Assembly: GCA_035622275.1 (NCBI GenBank)
Contig: DASPVQ010000028.1
Coordinates: forward strand, 1 to 43,957
Source of the DNA: Thermoplasmata archaeon
Lineage (GTDB): Archaea > Thermoplasmatota > Thermoplasmata > Lutacidiplasmatales > UBA184
DNA length: 43,957 nt
Reading direction: 5' to 3'
The notes beneath the pieces are model-generated. The model saw only the letters and a list, made by a program, of their open reading frames with translations. It was not told the origin of the DNA and ran no database searches. Both the position numbers and the translations under genes were made by a program. Below, one piece after another: positions 15,638 to 23,314 of this stretch; within the stretch, counting starts at the first letter, position 1, and each line of letters opens with the position of its first letter.

Positions 15638-16252
15638 ATGGTCGTGAGCACCTCGGCCCTCCTGCTCAGCGGAGGGGCCTCGAGCCGCTTCGGGGGCACG
15701 CCGAAGGCGCTCGCGGGGGCGGGCGAGCGCTCGATCATCCGACGGATGGTGCAGATGAGCGTCGCCGAGGGTTTCGATCCGATCGTGGTGGTCGTGGGTC
15801 CGCACCGCGCGCCGATCGCCCACGAGCTGCGGGACCTGCCCGTGGAGCTCGTCGACTCCGAGCAGTGGTACGAGGGCCGGACGGCATCGGTGCAGTCCGG
15901 CCTGCGCGCGATCCCCGAGCCGCGCGACGTGCTGCTGTGGCCCGTCGATCATCCGTTCGTCTCCGCGCGTACGCTCGACCGGCTGGCGGCGGCCCGCGAC
16001 TCCGACGCGCTCGCGCTCTGGTTCATCCCGACCTTTCAGGGTCGCGGTGGGCATCCGGTGCTGTGGAAGGAGGCGGTGCGCGGCGAGGTCCTCGAGCTGC
16101 GACCCGACGCGCCGATCCGCGCGCTGCTGCCCGAGCTGGGCCCGCAGATCCGGCGTGTGCCGGTGGACGATCCGGGCGTCGTCGCGAACATCGACACGCC
16201 CGAGGAGTACGCGGCCGCCCACGACGCGTGGCTCCAGCGAGGGGACGACTGA
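15638..16252 (+). CDS. MocA/MobA-like molybdenum cofactor nucleotidyltransferase
   Basis: A 204-aa NTP-transferase predicted to attach CMP to molybdopterin, giving the MCD cofactor used by molybdenum hydroxylases. Motifs: LLLSGGASSRFGGTPKAL (nucleotide-binding loop, residues 7-24), WPVDHPFV (metal-binding Asp), GGHPVL, and VANIDTPEEY near the C-terminus, all typical of MocA. It heads an operon in which every junction overlaps or nearly so, and its context (XdhC-like and hydroxylase subunits next) supports this role over a GTP-using MobA. Confidence 0.87.
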   Translation: MVVSTSALLLSGGASSRFGGTPKALAGAGERSIIRRMVQMSVAEGFDPIVVVVGPHRAPIAHELRDLPVELVDSEQWYEGRTASVQSGLRAIPEPRDVLLWPVDHPFVSARTLDRLAAARDSDALALWFIPTFQGRGGHPVLWKEAVRGEVLELRPDAPIRALLPELGPQIRRVPVDDPGVVANIDTPEEYAAAHDAWLQRGDD

Positions 16253-17097
16253 TGGACCGACGCCAGGTGCGCGAGGCGCTGCGGCTGATGGAGCTCCACC
16301 AGCCGTTCGTACGGGCGACCGTGGTGCGCACGACGGGCTCGGTCCCGGGCAAGCTCGGCGCCTCGATGCTGGTGCGCGCGGACGGCACGACGCTCGGGAC
16401 CGTCGGCGGCGCCGCCCTCGAGGAGGAGGTGAAGGCGCTGGCCGCGCGCGCGCTGGCGCGGCGCGCCGGCGACCTCCACTCCTTCGACCTGCAGGCGTGG
16501 AAGGCGGGCGGGCTCCCCAGCCTGTGCGGAGGGACGGTCGAGATCGCGGTCGAGTACGTGCCGGCCCGGCCGAACCTGTTGCTGTGGGGCGGCGGCCACG
16601 TCGCCCACGCGCTCGCCCAGATCCTGCCGACGCTCGAGTACGACTACAGCGTGGCGGACGACCGGCCGGACTGGGTCGGCGTCGACCGGTTCCCCACGGC
16701 CGAGCGGCGGGAGGTGGTGGCGCCGGACCGCGTCTGGGATGTCTTCGACCCCGCCGCGTTCACCCACCTCTACCTGTTGGGGTACGACGCGGCGAAGGAC
16801 CTCGAGGTGCTCCGGACGTCGCTCGATCGCTTCCCGAACGCGATCGGGCTGATCGCGAGCGCCGCGAAGCGCGAGCACATGTTCGCGTCGCTGCGCGCCG
16901 AGGGCCGCTCGCGCGAGGCGCTCGCGCGGATCCGCTCCCCGATCGGTCTCGAGATCGGCGCCGAGTCGCCCGCCGAGATCGCGGTCAGCGTCGTCGCCGA
17001 ACTCGTCGAGGCGGCCCATCCGAGCGATCGCCCGGACGCCGGCCGAGCCCGTCGTATCCGCCCCGCGGAGGAAGATGCCGGCCGCCGAGCCCCTTAG
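16252..17097 (+). CDS. XdhC-family molybdenum hydroxylase maturation protein
   Basis: A 281-aa XdhC/CoxI protein. These chaperones bind the molybdenum cofactor, help sulfurate it and insert it into hydroxylases. The N-terminal domain has ATVVRTTGSVPGKLGASMLV and GTVGGAALEEEV; LCGGTVEIAVEYV is the conserved Cys-Gly-Gly motif; the C-terminal Rossmann domain starts with LLWGGGHVAHALAQI and continues to RSPIGLEIGAESPAEIAVSVVAEL. The start overlaps the previous stop (TGATG), and the 3' end overlaps the next gene by 23 bp. Confidence 0.9.
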   Translation: MDRRQVREALRLMELHQPFVRATVVRTTGSVPGKLGASMLVRADGTTLGTVGGAALEEEVKALAARALARRAGDLHSFDLQAWKAGGLPSLCGGTVEIAVEYVPARPNLLLWGGGHVAHALAQILPTLEYDYSVADDRPDWVGVDRFPTAERREVVAPDRVWDVFDPAAFTHLYLLGYDAAKDLEVLRTSLDRFPNAIGLIASAAKREHMFASLRAEGRSREALARIRSPIGLEIGAESPAEIAVSVVAELVEAAHPSDRPDAGRARRIRPAEEDAGRRAP

Positions 17098-17548
17098 GTT
17101 CCGACTCAACGGCCACCCGGTGGAGGCGCCGAGCCCGGCCCCGCGGATCCTCCTCGACCTGCTGCGGGAGGACCTCGCGCTCACCGGCACCAAGCGTGGC
17201 TGCGATCTCGGCACCTGCGGGTGCTGCACGGTGCTGCTCGACGGCCGCCCGACCCTGAGCTGTCTCACGCTCGCCCGCCTCGTCGAGGGCCGGGAGGTCA
17301 CGACGATCGAGGGCCTCACGCCCCCGCAGGGGCTCTCGGCGGTCCAGGCGGCGTTCGTGCGCGCGGGCGCGACCCAGTGCGGGTTCTGCACGCCGGGCTT
17401 CGTGGTGACCGCGACCGCGCTCCTGCGCGAGCACCCGCATCCCACGCGCGCCGAGGTCGTGCGTGCCATCTCGGGGAACCTGTGCCGCTGCACGGGCTAC
17501 ACGAAGATCATCGAGGCGATCGAGTCCGCCGGGCGGGGGGGGGCCTGA
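17075..17548 (+). CDS. Molybdenum hydroxylase iron-sulfur subunit (4-hydroxybenzoyl-CoA reductase gamma-like)
   Basis: A 157-aa subunit carrying two [2Fe-2S] clusters, which passes electrons between the FAD and molybdenum subunits. The plant-type cluster motif is GCDLGTCGCCTVLLDG plus the later Cys in LSC, and the second cluster is CGFCTPG with CRCTGY. Length is normal. It is the first of three structural genes in the order Fe-S, Mo, FAD. Cotranslation with the Mo subunit is indicated by the TGATG overlap. A run of nine G bases just before the stop would be a place for sequencing error, but the frame reads through cleanly. Confidence 0.9.
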   Translation: MPAAEPLRFRLNGHPVEAPSPAPRILLDLLREDLALTGTKRGCDLGTCGCCTVLLDGRPTLSCLTLARLVEGREVTTIEGLTPPQGLSAVQAAFVRAGATQCGFCTPGFVVTATALLREHPHPTRAEVVRAISGNLCRCTGYTKIIEAIESAGRGGA

Positions 17549-19872
17549 TGGCCGAGGCGGGCGCGGGACCGTACCGGCTGCTCGGCGGTCGGATCCCGTA
17601 CGTCGAGGGCCCGTTGAAGGTCACCGGCCGCGCCGAGTACACGGACGACATCAAGCGACCCGGCATGCTCGTCGGGCGCCTGCTGCGGAGCCCGTGGCCC
17701 CACGCCCGGCTCCGGCGGATCGACGTGGAGGAGGCCCGGCGGATGCCGGGCGTCTTCGCGGTGCTGACCGGCGAGCGGTACCCGACGCCCTTCGGCGTCC
17801 TTCCGATCACGCACGACGAGACCGCGATCGCGGTCGGGAAGGCCCGCTACAACGGCGACATCATCGCGGCCGTGGCGGCCGCGGACGAGCTGACCGCCGA
17901 GGCCGCGCTGTCCCGGATCCGGGTCGAGATCGACCCCCTGCCCGAGTACTCCGATCCGAGGATGGGGACGCAGCGGGTCGCCGAGCCGATCCATGCCCGC
18001 GGGCTGAACGGCTCGAACATCCAGAAGGAGGTCGTGCAGGAGTTCGGGGACGTCGACGGCGCGTTCGCGCGCGCGGCGCACTCCGTTCGCGTCCGGGCGA
18101 CGTTCGCGGGCGTCACGCACGCGTTCACCGAGCCGATGGCGACGATCGCCGAGGCGACGCCGGACGGCCGGCTCACGGTCTGGAGCGCGACCCAGGTGCC
18201 GCACTACCTGCACCGCGCGCTCTCGGAGGTGCTCGGGATCCCGCTCCACCGCATCCGGGTGATCAAACCCGAGGTCGGCGGGGGCTTCGGGGGCAAGTCC
18301 GATCCCCTCCCGCACGAGATCGTCGCGGCGGCGCTGTCGATCGAGACCGGCCGCCCGGTGAAGGTGCTGTTCGATCGAGAGGACGTCTTCTACACGAACC
18401 ACGGCCGCCACCCCACGCAGAACGATGTCCGGATCGCCCTCGATGCGGACGGTCGCATCGCGGCCTACGACATCGAGGCGCTGATCGACGGGGGCGCCTG
18501 GAGCTCCTTCGGCACCGTGACGACCTACTACAACGGCGTCCTCGCGATGGGACCGTACCGGGTCCCCGCGTTCCGCTACAAGGGCCGTCGGGTCTACACC
18601 AACCGCCCGCCGTCCGGGGCGATGCGAGCGCACGGGGGCACGAACATCCGATACGCGATCGAGGTCGCGCTCGACCGTCTCGCCGAGTCGACCGGCATCG
18701 ATCCGTTCGACCTGCGCGCGCGCAACGCCCTGCCCCCGAACTCGACGACGATCAACGAGTTCCGCATCACCTCGACCTCCTTCCTCCAGTGCCTCGCCTC
18801 CGCCCGGGCCCGCAGCGGCTGGGACGACAAGTTCCGCCGGCTGCCGTTCGGCCGCGGGGTCGGCCTCGGCTGCGGATTCTACATCTCGGGTTCGAACAGC
18901 CCGATCCACTTCACGCCGAAGATGCCGCAGTCGACGGTCCACCTGAAGGTCGACATGGACGGGGGGATCGCCGTCCACTCGATGCAGGCCGACATCGGCC
19001 AGGGATCCAACACGCTGCTCGCGGCGATCGTCGCGGAGGTCCTCGGGGTCGAGCTCGAGCGGGTGCACGTCCAGCGGGTCGACTCGGACGTCAGCCCGAT
19101 CGACATCGGATCCTACTCCAGCCGGGTCACGTTCATGATGGGCAACGCGGCGCGGCGGGCCGCGGAGGAGCTACGGGACCGCCTGCTCGCCGCGGCCGCC
19201 GAGCTCCTCGGTCGGCCCGCGGCCGAGCTGCGCGTGGGGCACGAGCGCTTCTTCGTCGCCGCCCAGCCCGAGGTCGGCGTGCCGTTCCTCGACACGCTGC
19301 ACCGGGCGATGGAGAAGGTCGGCGCGCTCACCGCGAGCGGCGCCTACGACACCCCGCCCAAGGGCGGGACGTTCAAGGGGGCCCGGGCCGGGACCGCGCC
19401 GGCGTACTCGTTCGCGGCCTACGTCGCGCAGGTCGACGTCGACCCGGAGACCGGGGAGTACCGGGCGGAGAAGATCTGGGCGGCGTTCGACTGCGGCCGT
19501 CCGCTCAACCGCCTCGCGGTCGAGGGCCAGATCGAGGGCTCGATCCACATGGGGCTCGGCCAGGTCATGGGCGAGTCGATGAACTACCGCGGGGCCCGTC
19601 TGTTCAACCCGTCGCTGCTGGAGTACAAGATCCCGATGCCGCAGCAGATGCCCGAGATCGAGATCCTGCTCGTCGGCGAGGACGACCCGGAGGGTCCGTT
19701 CGGCGCCAAGGAGGCCGGCGAGGGGCCGCTGATCGCGACGCTGCCGGCGGTCGCGAACGCGCTCTACGACGCCATCGGCGTGCGGTTCACCGAGCTGCCG
19801 ATCACGCCGGACCGCGTGCTCCGCGGGCTCGACCTGCGGCGTCAGGAGGGTCGGCCCTGGAAGGGGTCGTAG
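17548..19872 (+). CDS. Molybdenum hydroxylase large subunit, 4-hydroxybenzoyl-CoA reductase alpha-like
   Basis: A 774-aa molybdopterin subunit of the xanthine dehydrogenase family. Cofactor motifs: GGGFGGK (near residue 247), PPSGAMRAHGG, DIGQGSNT, GSYSSRVTFMMGNA and the C-terminal FGAKEAGEGP with the catalytic Glu. The AYRCSFR loop of form I CO dehydrogenase is absent, so this is not CoxL. FGVLPI, VTTYYNGVL, DIGQGSNT, GSYSSRVTF and FGAKEA(S/G)EG match 4-hydroxybenzoyl-CoA reductase HcrA as I remember it. Length agrees. The probable reaction is reductive removal of a phenolic hydroxyl from an aromatic CoA ester; an oxidative relative acting on another heteroaromatic cannot be excluded. Confidence 0.85.
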   Translation: MAEAGAGPYRLLGGRIPYVEGPLKVTGRAEYTDDIKRPGMLVGRLLRSPWPHARLRRIDVEEARRMPGVFAVLTGERYPTPFGVLPITHDETAIAVGKARYNGDIIAAVAAADELTAEAALSRIRVEIDPLPEYSDPRMGTQRVAEPIHARGLNGSNIQKEVVQEFGDVDGAFARAAHSVRVRATFAGVTHAFTEPMATIAEATPDGRLTVWSATQVPHYLHRALSEVLGIPLHRIRVIKPEVGGGFGGKSDPLPHEIVAAALSIETGRPVKVLFDREDVFYTNHGRHPTQNDVRIALDADGRIAAYDIEALIDGGAWSSFGTVTTYYNGVLAMGPYRVPAFRYKGRRVYTNRPPSGAMRAHGGTNIRYAIEVALDRLAESTGIDPFDLRARNALPPNSTTINEFRITSTSFLQCLASARARSGWDDKFRRLPFGRGVGLGCGFYISGSNSPIHFTPKMPQSTVHLKVDMDGGIAVHSMQADIGQGSNTLLAAIVAEVLGVELERVHVQRVDSDVSPIDIGSYSSRVTFMMGNAARRAAEELRDRLLAAAAELLGRPAAELRVGHERFFVAAQPEVGVPFLDTLHRAMEKVGALTASGAYDTPPKGGTFKGARAGTAPAYSFAAYVAQVDVDPETGEYRAEKIWAAFDCGRPLNRLAVEGQIEGSIHMGLGQVMGESMNYRGARLFNPSLLEYKIPMPQQMPEIEILLVGEDDPEGPFGAKEAGEGPLIATLPAVANALYDAIGVRFTELPITPDRVLRGLDLRRQEGRPWKGS

Positions 19873-19876
19873 GGGT

Positions 19877-20860
19877 ATGCACCTCGATCCGTTCGAGCTC
19901 CATCGCCCGACCTCGCTCGAGGCGACCGTCGGCCTCGCCCGGTCCCTCGCCGGCCGCTTCGACTACCTCGCCGGCGGCACCGACCTGCTGCCGAACTACA
20001 AGATGCACATCAACCTGCGCGATCACCTCATCGCGCTCGACCGGATCCCCGAGCTCTACGGACGCTCCGAGCGTCGGCTCGGCGCGATGGAACGCCTCGC
20101 GGACCTCGAGGCGGACCCGGCGCTGCGCGCGGCGTACCCGGTCCTCGCCGACGCGCTCGGCGAGGTCGCGACGCCGCTCGTGCGCGCCAGCGGGACCCTC
20201 GGGGGGAACTTGTTGGTCGAGACCCGGTGCTTCTTCTTCAACCAGAGCTACTTCTGGCGGGCGAGCCTCGGCTTCTGCCTGAAGGCCGACGGGGACCGCT
20301 GCCACGTCGTCCCGCAGAAGGAGCGCTGCTACGCGACCCACAGCGGCGACCTCGCGCCGGCGCTCCTCGCGCTCGACGCGTCGGTCGAGCTCGCCGGTCC
20401 CGACGGGCGGAGGACGATCCCGCTCGGCGCGCTCTACGATGCCGAAGGTGACGGGATCCGTCGCACGACCCTGCGACCGGGCGAGGTCCTGGTCGCGGTC
20501 GATCTGCCGGCGGATGCCGCCGGCCGTCGCGGGCGCTACAAGAAGCTGCGCGTGCGGCCGTCGTACGACTTCCCCGAGCTCGGGGTCGCGGTCGCCGGAC
20601 GCTGGGACGACGCCCGAGTCGACGAGCTCCGGGTCGCGGTGGGCGGTGTCGAGCCGTTCCCCCGGCGCTTCGACGAGCTCACGGACCCGCTCGTGGGCGC
20701 CCCGCTCGACGCGGGCCGGATCGCGACGCTGGCCGAGGAGATCGGGCGCCGCCTGCGGCCGGTCCACAACACGTTCCTCCTGCCGGACTATCGCCGCCGG
20801 ATGATCCCGGTCTACGTCCGCCGCGCGATCGCCGAGTCACGGCCGTGGGGGCCCCCGTGA
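19877..20860 (+). CDS. FAD subunit with extra four-cysteine cluster, 4-hydroxybenzoyl-CoA reductase beta-like
   Basis: A 327-aa FAD-binding subunit of the CoxM/XdhB fold. FAD motifs are LAGGTDLLPNYK (residues 31-42) and ASGTLGGNLL (104-113). An insertion follows with cysteines at 118, 134, 142 and 151 (spacing 16, 8, 9) in TRCFFFNQSYFWRASLGFC, RCHVVP and RCYATHSGDLAPAL. This is the loop that binds the additional [4Fe-4S] cluster known only from 4-hydroxybenzoyl-CoA reductases. It starts 4 bp after the Mo subunit and overlaps the next gene by four bases. Confidence 0.88.
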   Translation: MHLDPFELHRPTSLEATVGLARSLAGRFDYLAGGTDLLPNYKMHINLRDHLIALDRIPELYGRSERRLGAMERLADLEADPALRAAYPVLADALGEVATPLVRASGTLGGNLLVETRCFFFNQSYFWRASLGFCLKADGDRCHVVPQKERCYATHSGDLAPALLALDASVELAGPDGRRTIPLGALYDAEGDGIRRTTLRPGEVLVAVDLPADAAGRRGRYKKLRVRPSYDFPELGVAVAGRWDDARVDELRVAVGGVEPFPRRFDELTDPLVGAPLDAGRIATLAEEIGRRLRPVHNTFLLPDYRRRMIPVYVRRAIAESRPWGPP

Positions 20861-21366
20861 GCGAGCGCCCCAGCTTCGCGATCGTGCCGATCGCCGCGCT
20901 GCGCGCCCACGAATCGACCGAGCCCGCGAAGGTCCGCGCGCTCGCGGAGGCGCTCCGTCGCTCGGGCGTTTTCGAGGAGCCGATCTGGGTCGCCGCGGGC
21001 TCGAACGTGATCCTGAACGGCCACCACCGCGCCGCCGCGCTCGCGCGGCTCGGCGCCGATCGGGTGCCGGCCTGGCGGATCGACTACGGGAGCGACGCGG
21101 TCGCGCTCGATCGCTGGTCCCCGGGCCCGCCGGTCTCGAAGGCGGAGGTCCTTCGCCGGGCGTTCTCCGGCGAGCTGTTCCCCCCGCGGACCACGCGTCA
21201 CATGCTCGCGTTCGCGCTGCCCGCGCACGGAACGCCGCTCGTCGAGCTCGGCGTGCGCGTCGGGGTCGGGCGGCGAGCGCCTCAGCGCGGCGCGGTGCCG
21301 GCCGCCCGCTCCGGAGAGTACGGCAGCGCGAGCTCGCCGCGGGCGAAGCGCTCCAGCGTGCGGTAG
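20857..21366 (+). CDS. ParB/SerK-like protein (short)
   Basis: About 169 aa with a ParB/sulfiredoxin-type fold. The N-terminal part (IVPIAALRAHESTEPAKVRALAEAL, then ILNGHHRAAALARLGADRVPAW) and the C-terminal FPPRTTRHML resemble archaeal SerK, the ADP-dependent free-serine kinase, and its short relatives. The HE motif with the catalytic-type Glu is present, but the DGHHR motif of SerK is NGHHR here. The GTG at 20857 overlaps the previous stop; a GTG at 20845 is an alternative. The last 85 bp overlap the convergent purN gene, and the final 30 residues look like unrelated low-complexity sequence. Serine kinase activity is inference. Confidence 0.7.
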   Translation: MSERPSFAIVPIAALRAHESTEPAKVRALAEALRRSGVFEEPIWVAAGSNVILNGHHRAAALARLGADRVPAWRIDYGSDAVALDRWSPGPPVSKAEVLRRAFSGELFPPRTTRHMLAFALPAHGTPLVELGVRVGVGRRAPQRGAVPAARSGEYGSASSPRAKRSSVR

Positions 21367-21920
21367 AGCAGGTCGACCTCCACGGGCCGCAGGCGCTCGC
21401 GCAGCGACTCGGGCGTATCGTCCGGGCGCACCGCGAGCCGCGCCTGGGCGATCGGAGGACCCGCGTCGACCGCGCCCGTGACGAGGTGGACGGTCACGCC
21501 GGTCTCGGCCTCCCCTGCCTGCAGGACCGCCTCGTGGACCCGGCGCCCGTGCATCCCCCGGCCGCCGTAGCGCGGAAGGAGCGACGGGTGGAGGTTGACC
21601 GCGCGGCCGGCCCACCGCTCGAGGAACGGCGGCGGGAGTATCGAGAGGAACCCGGCGAGGACGACGAGGTCGATCCCGTGCGCCTCCAGCGCCGCGGACA
21701 GGCGCGCCGACCAGCCGGCGGCGTCCGCCCCCGGTCGCCCCAGCATCACGTGGGGGAGGCCGTGGCGCGCCGCGACCTCGAGGGCGCGGATCCCCGGCCG
21801 GTCGGCCACGACCAGCGCGATCCCGAACGGCCCGCGCGAGCGCTCTAGGCGCGTCGCGAGCCCGTCGAGCGTCGTCCCCTCGCCCGAGACGAGGACCGCG
21901 ACCTCAAGGGGGGAGCCCAT
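21282..21920 (-). CDS. purN: Phosphoribosylglycinamide formyltransferase
   Basis: A 212-aa enzyme of purine synthesis that formylates GAR with 10-formyltetrahydrofolate. Signature features: VAVLVSGEGTTLDGL near the start (phosphoribosyl loop), VLAGFLSILPPPFL, the NLHPSLLPRYGGRGMHG motif holding catalytic Asn and His, and VTGAVDAGPPIAQ with the catalytic Asp. ATG start, 15 bp downstream of the TldE-like gene stop. The 3' end overlaps the SerK-like gene on the other strand. Confidence 0.92.
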   Translation of the reverse strand: MGSPLEVAVLVSGEGTTLDGLATRLERSRGPFGIALVVADRPGIRALEVAARHGLPHVMLGRPGADAAGWSARLSAALEAHGIDLVVLAGFLSILPPPFLERWAGRAVNLHPSLLPRYGGRGMHGRRVHEAVLQAGEAETGVTVHLVTGAVDAGPPIAQARLAVRPDDTPESLRERLRPVEVDLLYRTLERFARGELALPYSPERAAGTAPR

Positions 21921-21935
21921 CGCCCTCGCCCCGAG

Positions 21936-23312
21936 CTAGAAGAGCGTCGTCGACGTGAAGCGGAACGACCGGGTCAGCAGCGCCGGGCAAGTGATCGCCG
22001 GCTCGCCCCGCTCGTAGGCGTGGATGCGGCGCGTGCGGCCGACGAGCTCGATCCCGCGCAGGGTGCGCAGGACGCTGTCGGTGAAGCGGAGGTTCCGGAC
22101 CGGCCCGGCGATCTCCCCTCGCTCGATCCGGTACGTGCCGTCCCGCGTCATGCCGGTGATGATGCCCCGCCCGGGGTCGACGATCCGCACGTAGTGGAAT
22201 CGCGTCACCCACAGGCCGCGGCGCGCCCCGGCCACGAGCTCCGCCTCGCTCGCATCGCCCGGCGCGAGCAACGGGTGCGTCGGGATCGGCCCCCAATCGC
22301 CGTGCGGCTCCTCCGGGGGGGCCGCGTGCCCGGTCGACGCGCGCCCGAGGCGCCCGCCCACGATCGTGTCCATCGCCGCCGGGCCGGCCACGCCCCGGCG
22401 GATCAGCGGGAGCGGCCGCGCCGCCACGCCCTCGAAGTCGATCCCCACGGGCAGCGTGTCGCGGGAGCGGGGGTCGTCGATCAGGTCGACCGACGGGGGG
22501 GCGATGCGCCGGCCGCGCTTGCCGTGCAGGCAGCTCCAGCCGCGTTCCTCGCCCACGCCTCCGTAGCCCATCAGCGCGAGGAACAGCAGGAGCTCGTGCA
22601 CCGCGGTCGTGCCGAGCACGACCCGGTAGGCGCCCGGCGCCGCCGCGGCGGGTTCGGACGTCGCCACCCGCTCCGCGGCCTCGCGGCCCAGCGCCTCGGG
22701 CGCGAGGCGCGCGGCGTCCCAGTGGGCGCCGTCGGACCAGCCCGACACCGGCGGGTCCCGGTCCGGTCGGTCGACGAGCACGCTCGCCTGGGCGCCGGAG
22801 CTCCGGGCCGTTCGGTCGAGCCCGCGGGTGTTGACCACGCGCCGCTCGTGGCCCCCGACGTGGACCGCGCCGGCGACGCGCGCGGCGGGCGCGTGGGCGA
22901 GCGCGCTCTGCAGGATCGCCTCGGCGAGCCGGGTGACCCCGGCCGGATCACGGTCCGCCGTCACAGCGGAGTAGGCCGTGGCGGTCGGACGGGGCGCGCC
23001 CTCTCCGGGGAACCCCGGGAACTTCGGCTCGAGGGGGGCGACGCGGGCGAGCGAGCGGGCCGCGCGCACGACCGCCGCGATGCCGTCGTCGGAGACGTCG
23101 CTGGTCGTGGCGGTGCCCAGGCGCCGGTCCTCGGCGATCCGGACCGAGACGTGCGTGGTGCGCTCGTGGTGCGGCTGGGTGATCCGGGAGTTCGCGAAGC
23201 GGATCGTGGTCCACGCCGAGCGGACGATCCGCGCGTCGCTCTCGACGCCGTCCGGCAGGGCGGCGAGGGCGGCCGCGACGCGGTCGCCGACCGAGGTCCG
23301 ACGCGTCGGCAC
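21936..23312 (-). CDS. TldE/PmbA-like protein of the TldD/TldE pair
   Basis: A 458-aa member of the modulator of DNA gyrase family, the partner that lacks the catalytic motif. Family segments: TTHVSVRIAEDRRLGTATTSDVSDDGI, VVLGTTAVHELLLFLALMGYGGVGEERGW, LPVGIDFEGVA and ITGMTRDGTYRIERGEIAGPVRNLRFTDSVL. With TldD it forms a heterodimeric metalloprotease acting on unfolded or modified peptides. The GTG at 23312 is chosen because it lies 2 bp after the TldD stop with a GGAGG site about 8 bp upstream. Confidence 0.87.
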   Translation of the reverse strand: MPTRRTSVGDRVAAALAALPDGVESDARIVRSAWTTIRFANSRITQPHHERTTHVSVRIAEDRRLGTATTSDVSDDGIAAVVRAARSLARVAPLEPKFPGFPGEGAPRPTATAYSAVTADRDPAGVTRLAEAILQSALAHAPAARVAGAVHVGGHERRVVNTRGLDRTARSSGAQASVLVDRPDRDPPVSGWSDGAHWDAARLAPEALGREAAERVATSEPAAAAPGAYRVVLGTTAVHELLLFLALMGYGGVGEERGWSCLHGKRGRRIAPPSVDLIDDPRSRDTLPVGIDFEGVAARPLPLIRRGVAGPAAMDTIVGGRLGRASTGHAAPPEEPHGDWGPIPTHPLLAPGDASEAELVAGARRGLWVTRFHYVRIVDPGRGIITGMTRDGTYRIERGEIAGPVRNLRFTDSVLRTLRGIELVGRTRRIHAYERGEPAITCPALLTRSFRFTSTTLF

Positions 23313-23314
23313 CG

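Noticed and set aside
17531-17545. Frameshift at the run of nine G bases at the end of the iron-sulfur subunit
   Set aside because: The frame ends normally with a TGA that overlaps the next ATG, as at other junctions of the operon.
17548-19872. Aerobic form I CO dehydrogenase (CoxL)
   Set aside because: The AYRCSFR active-site loop is missing, and the FAD subunit has the four-cysteine insertion of 4-hydroxybenzoyl-CoA reductase, which CO dehydrogenase lacks.
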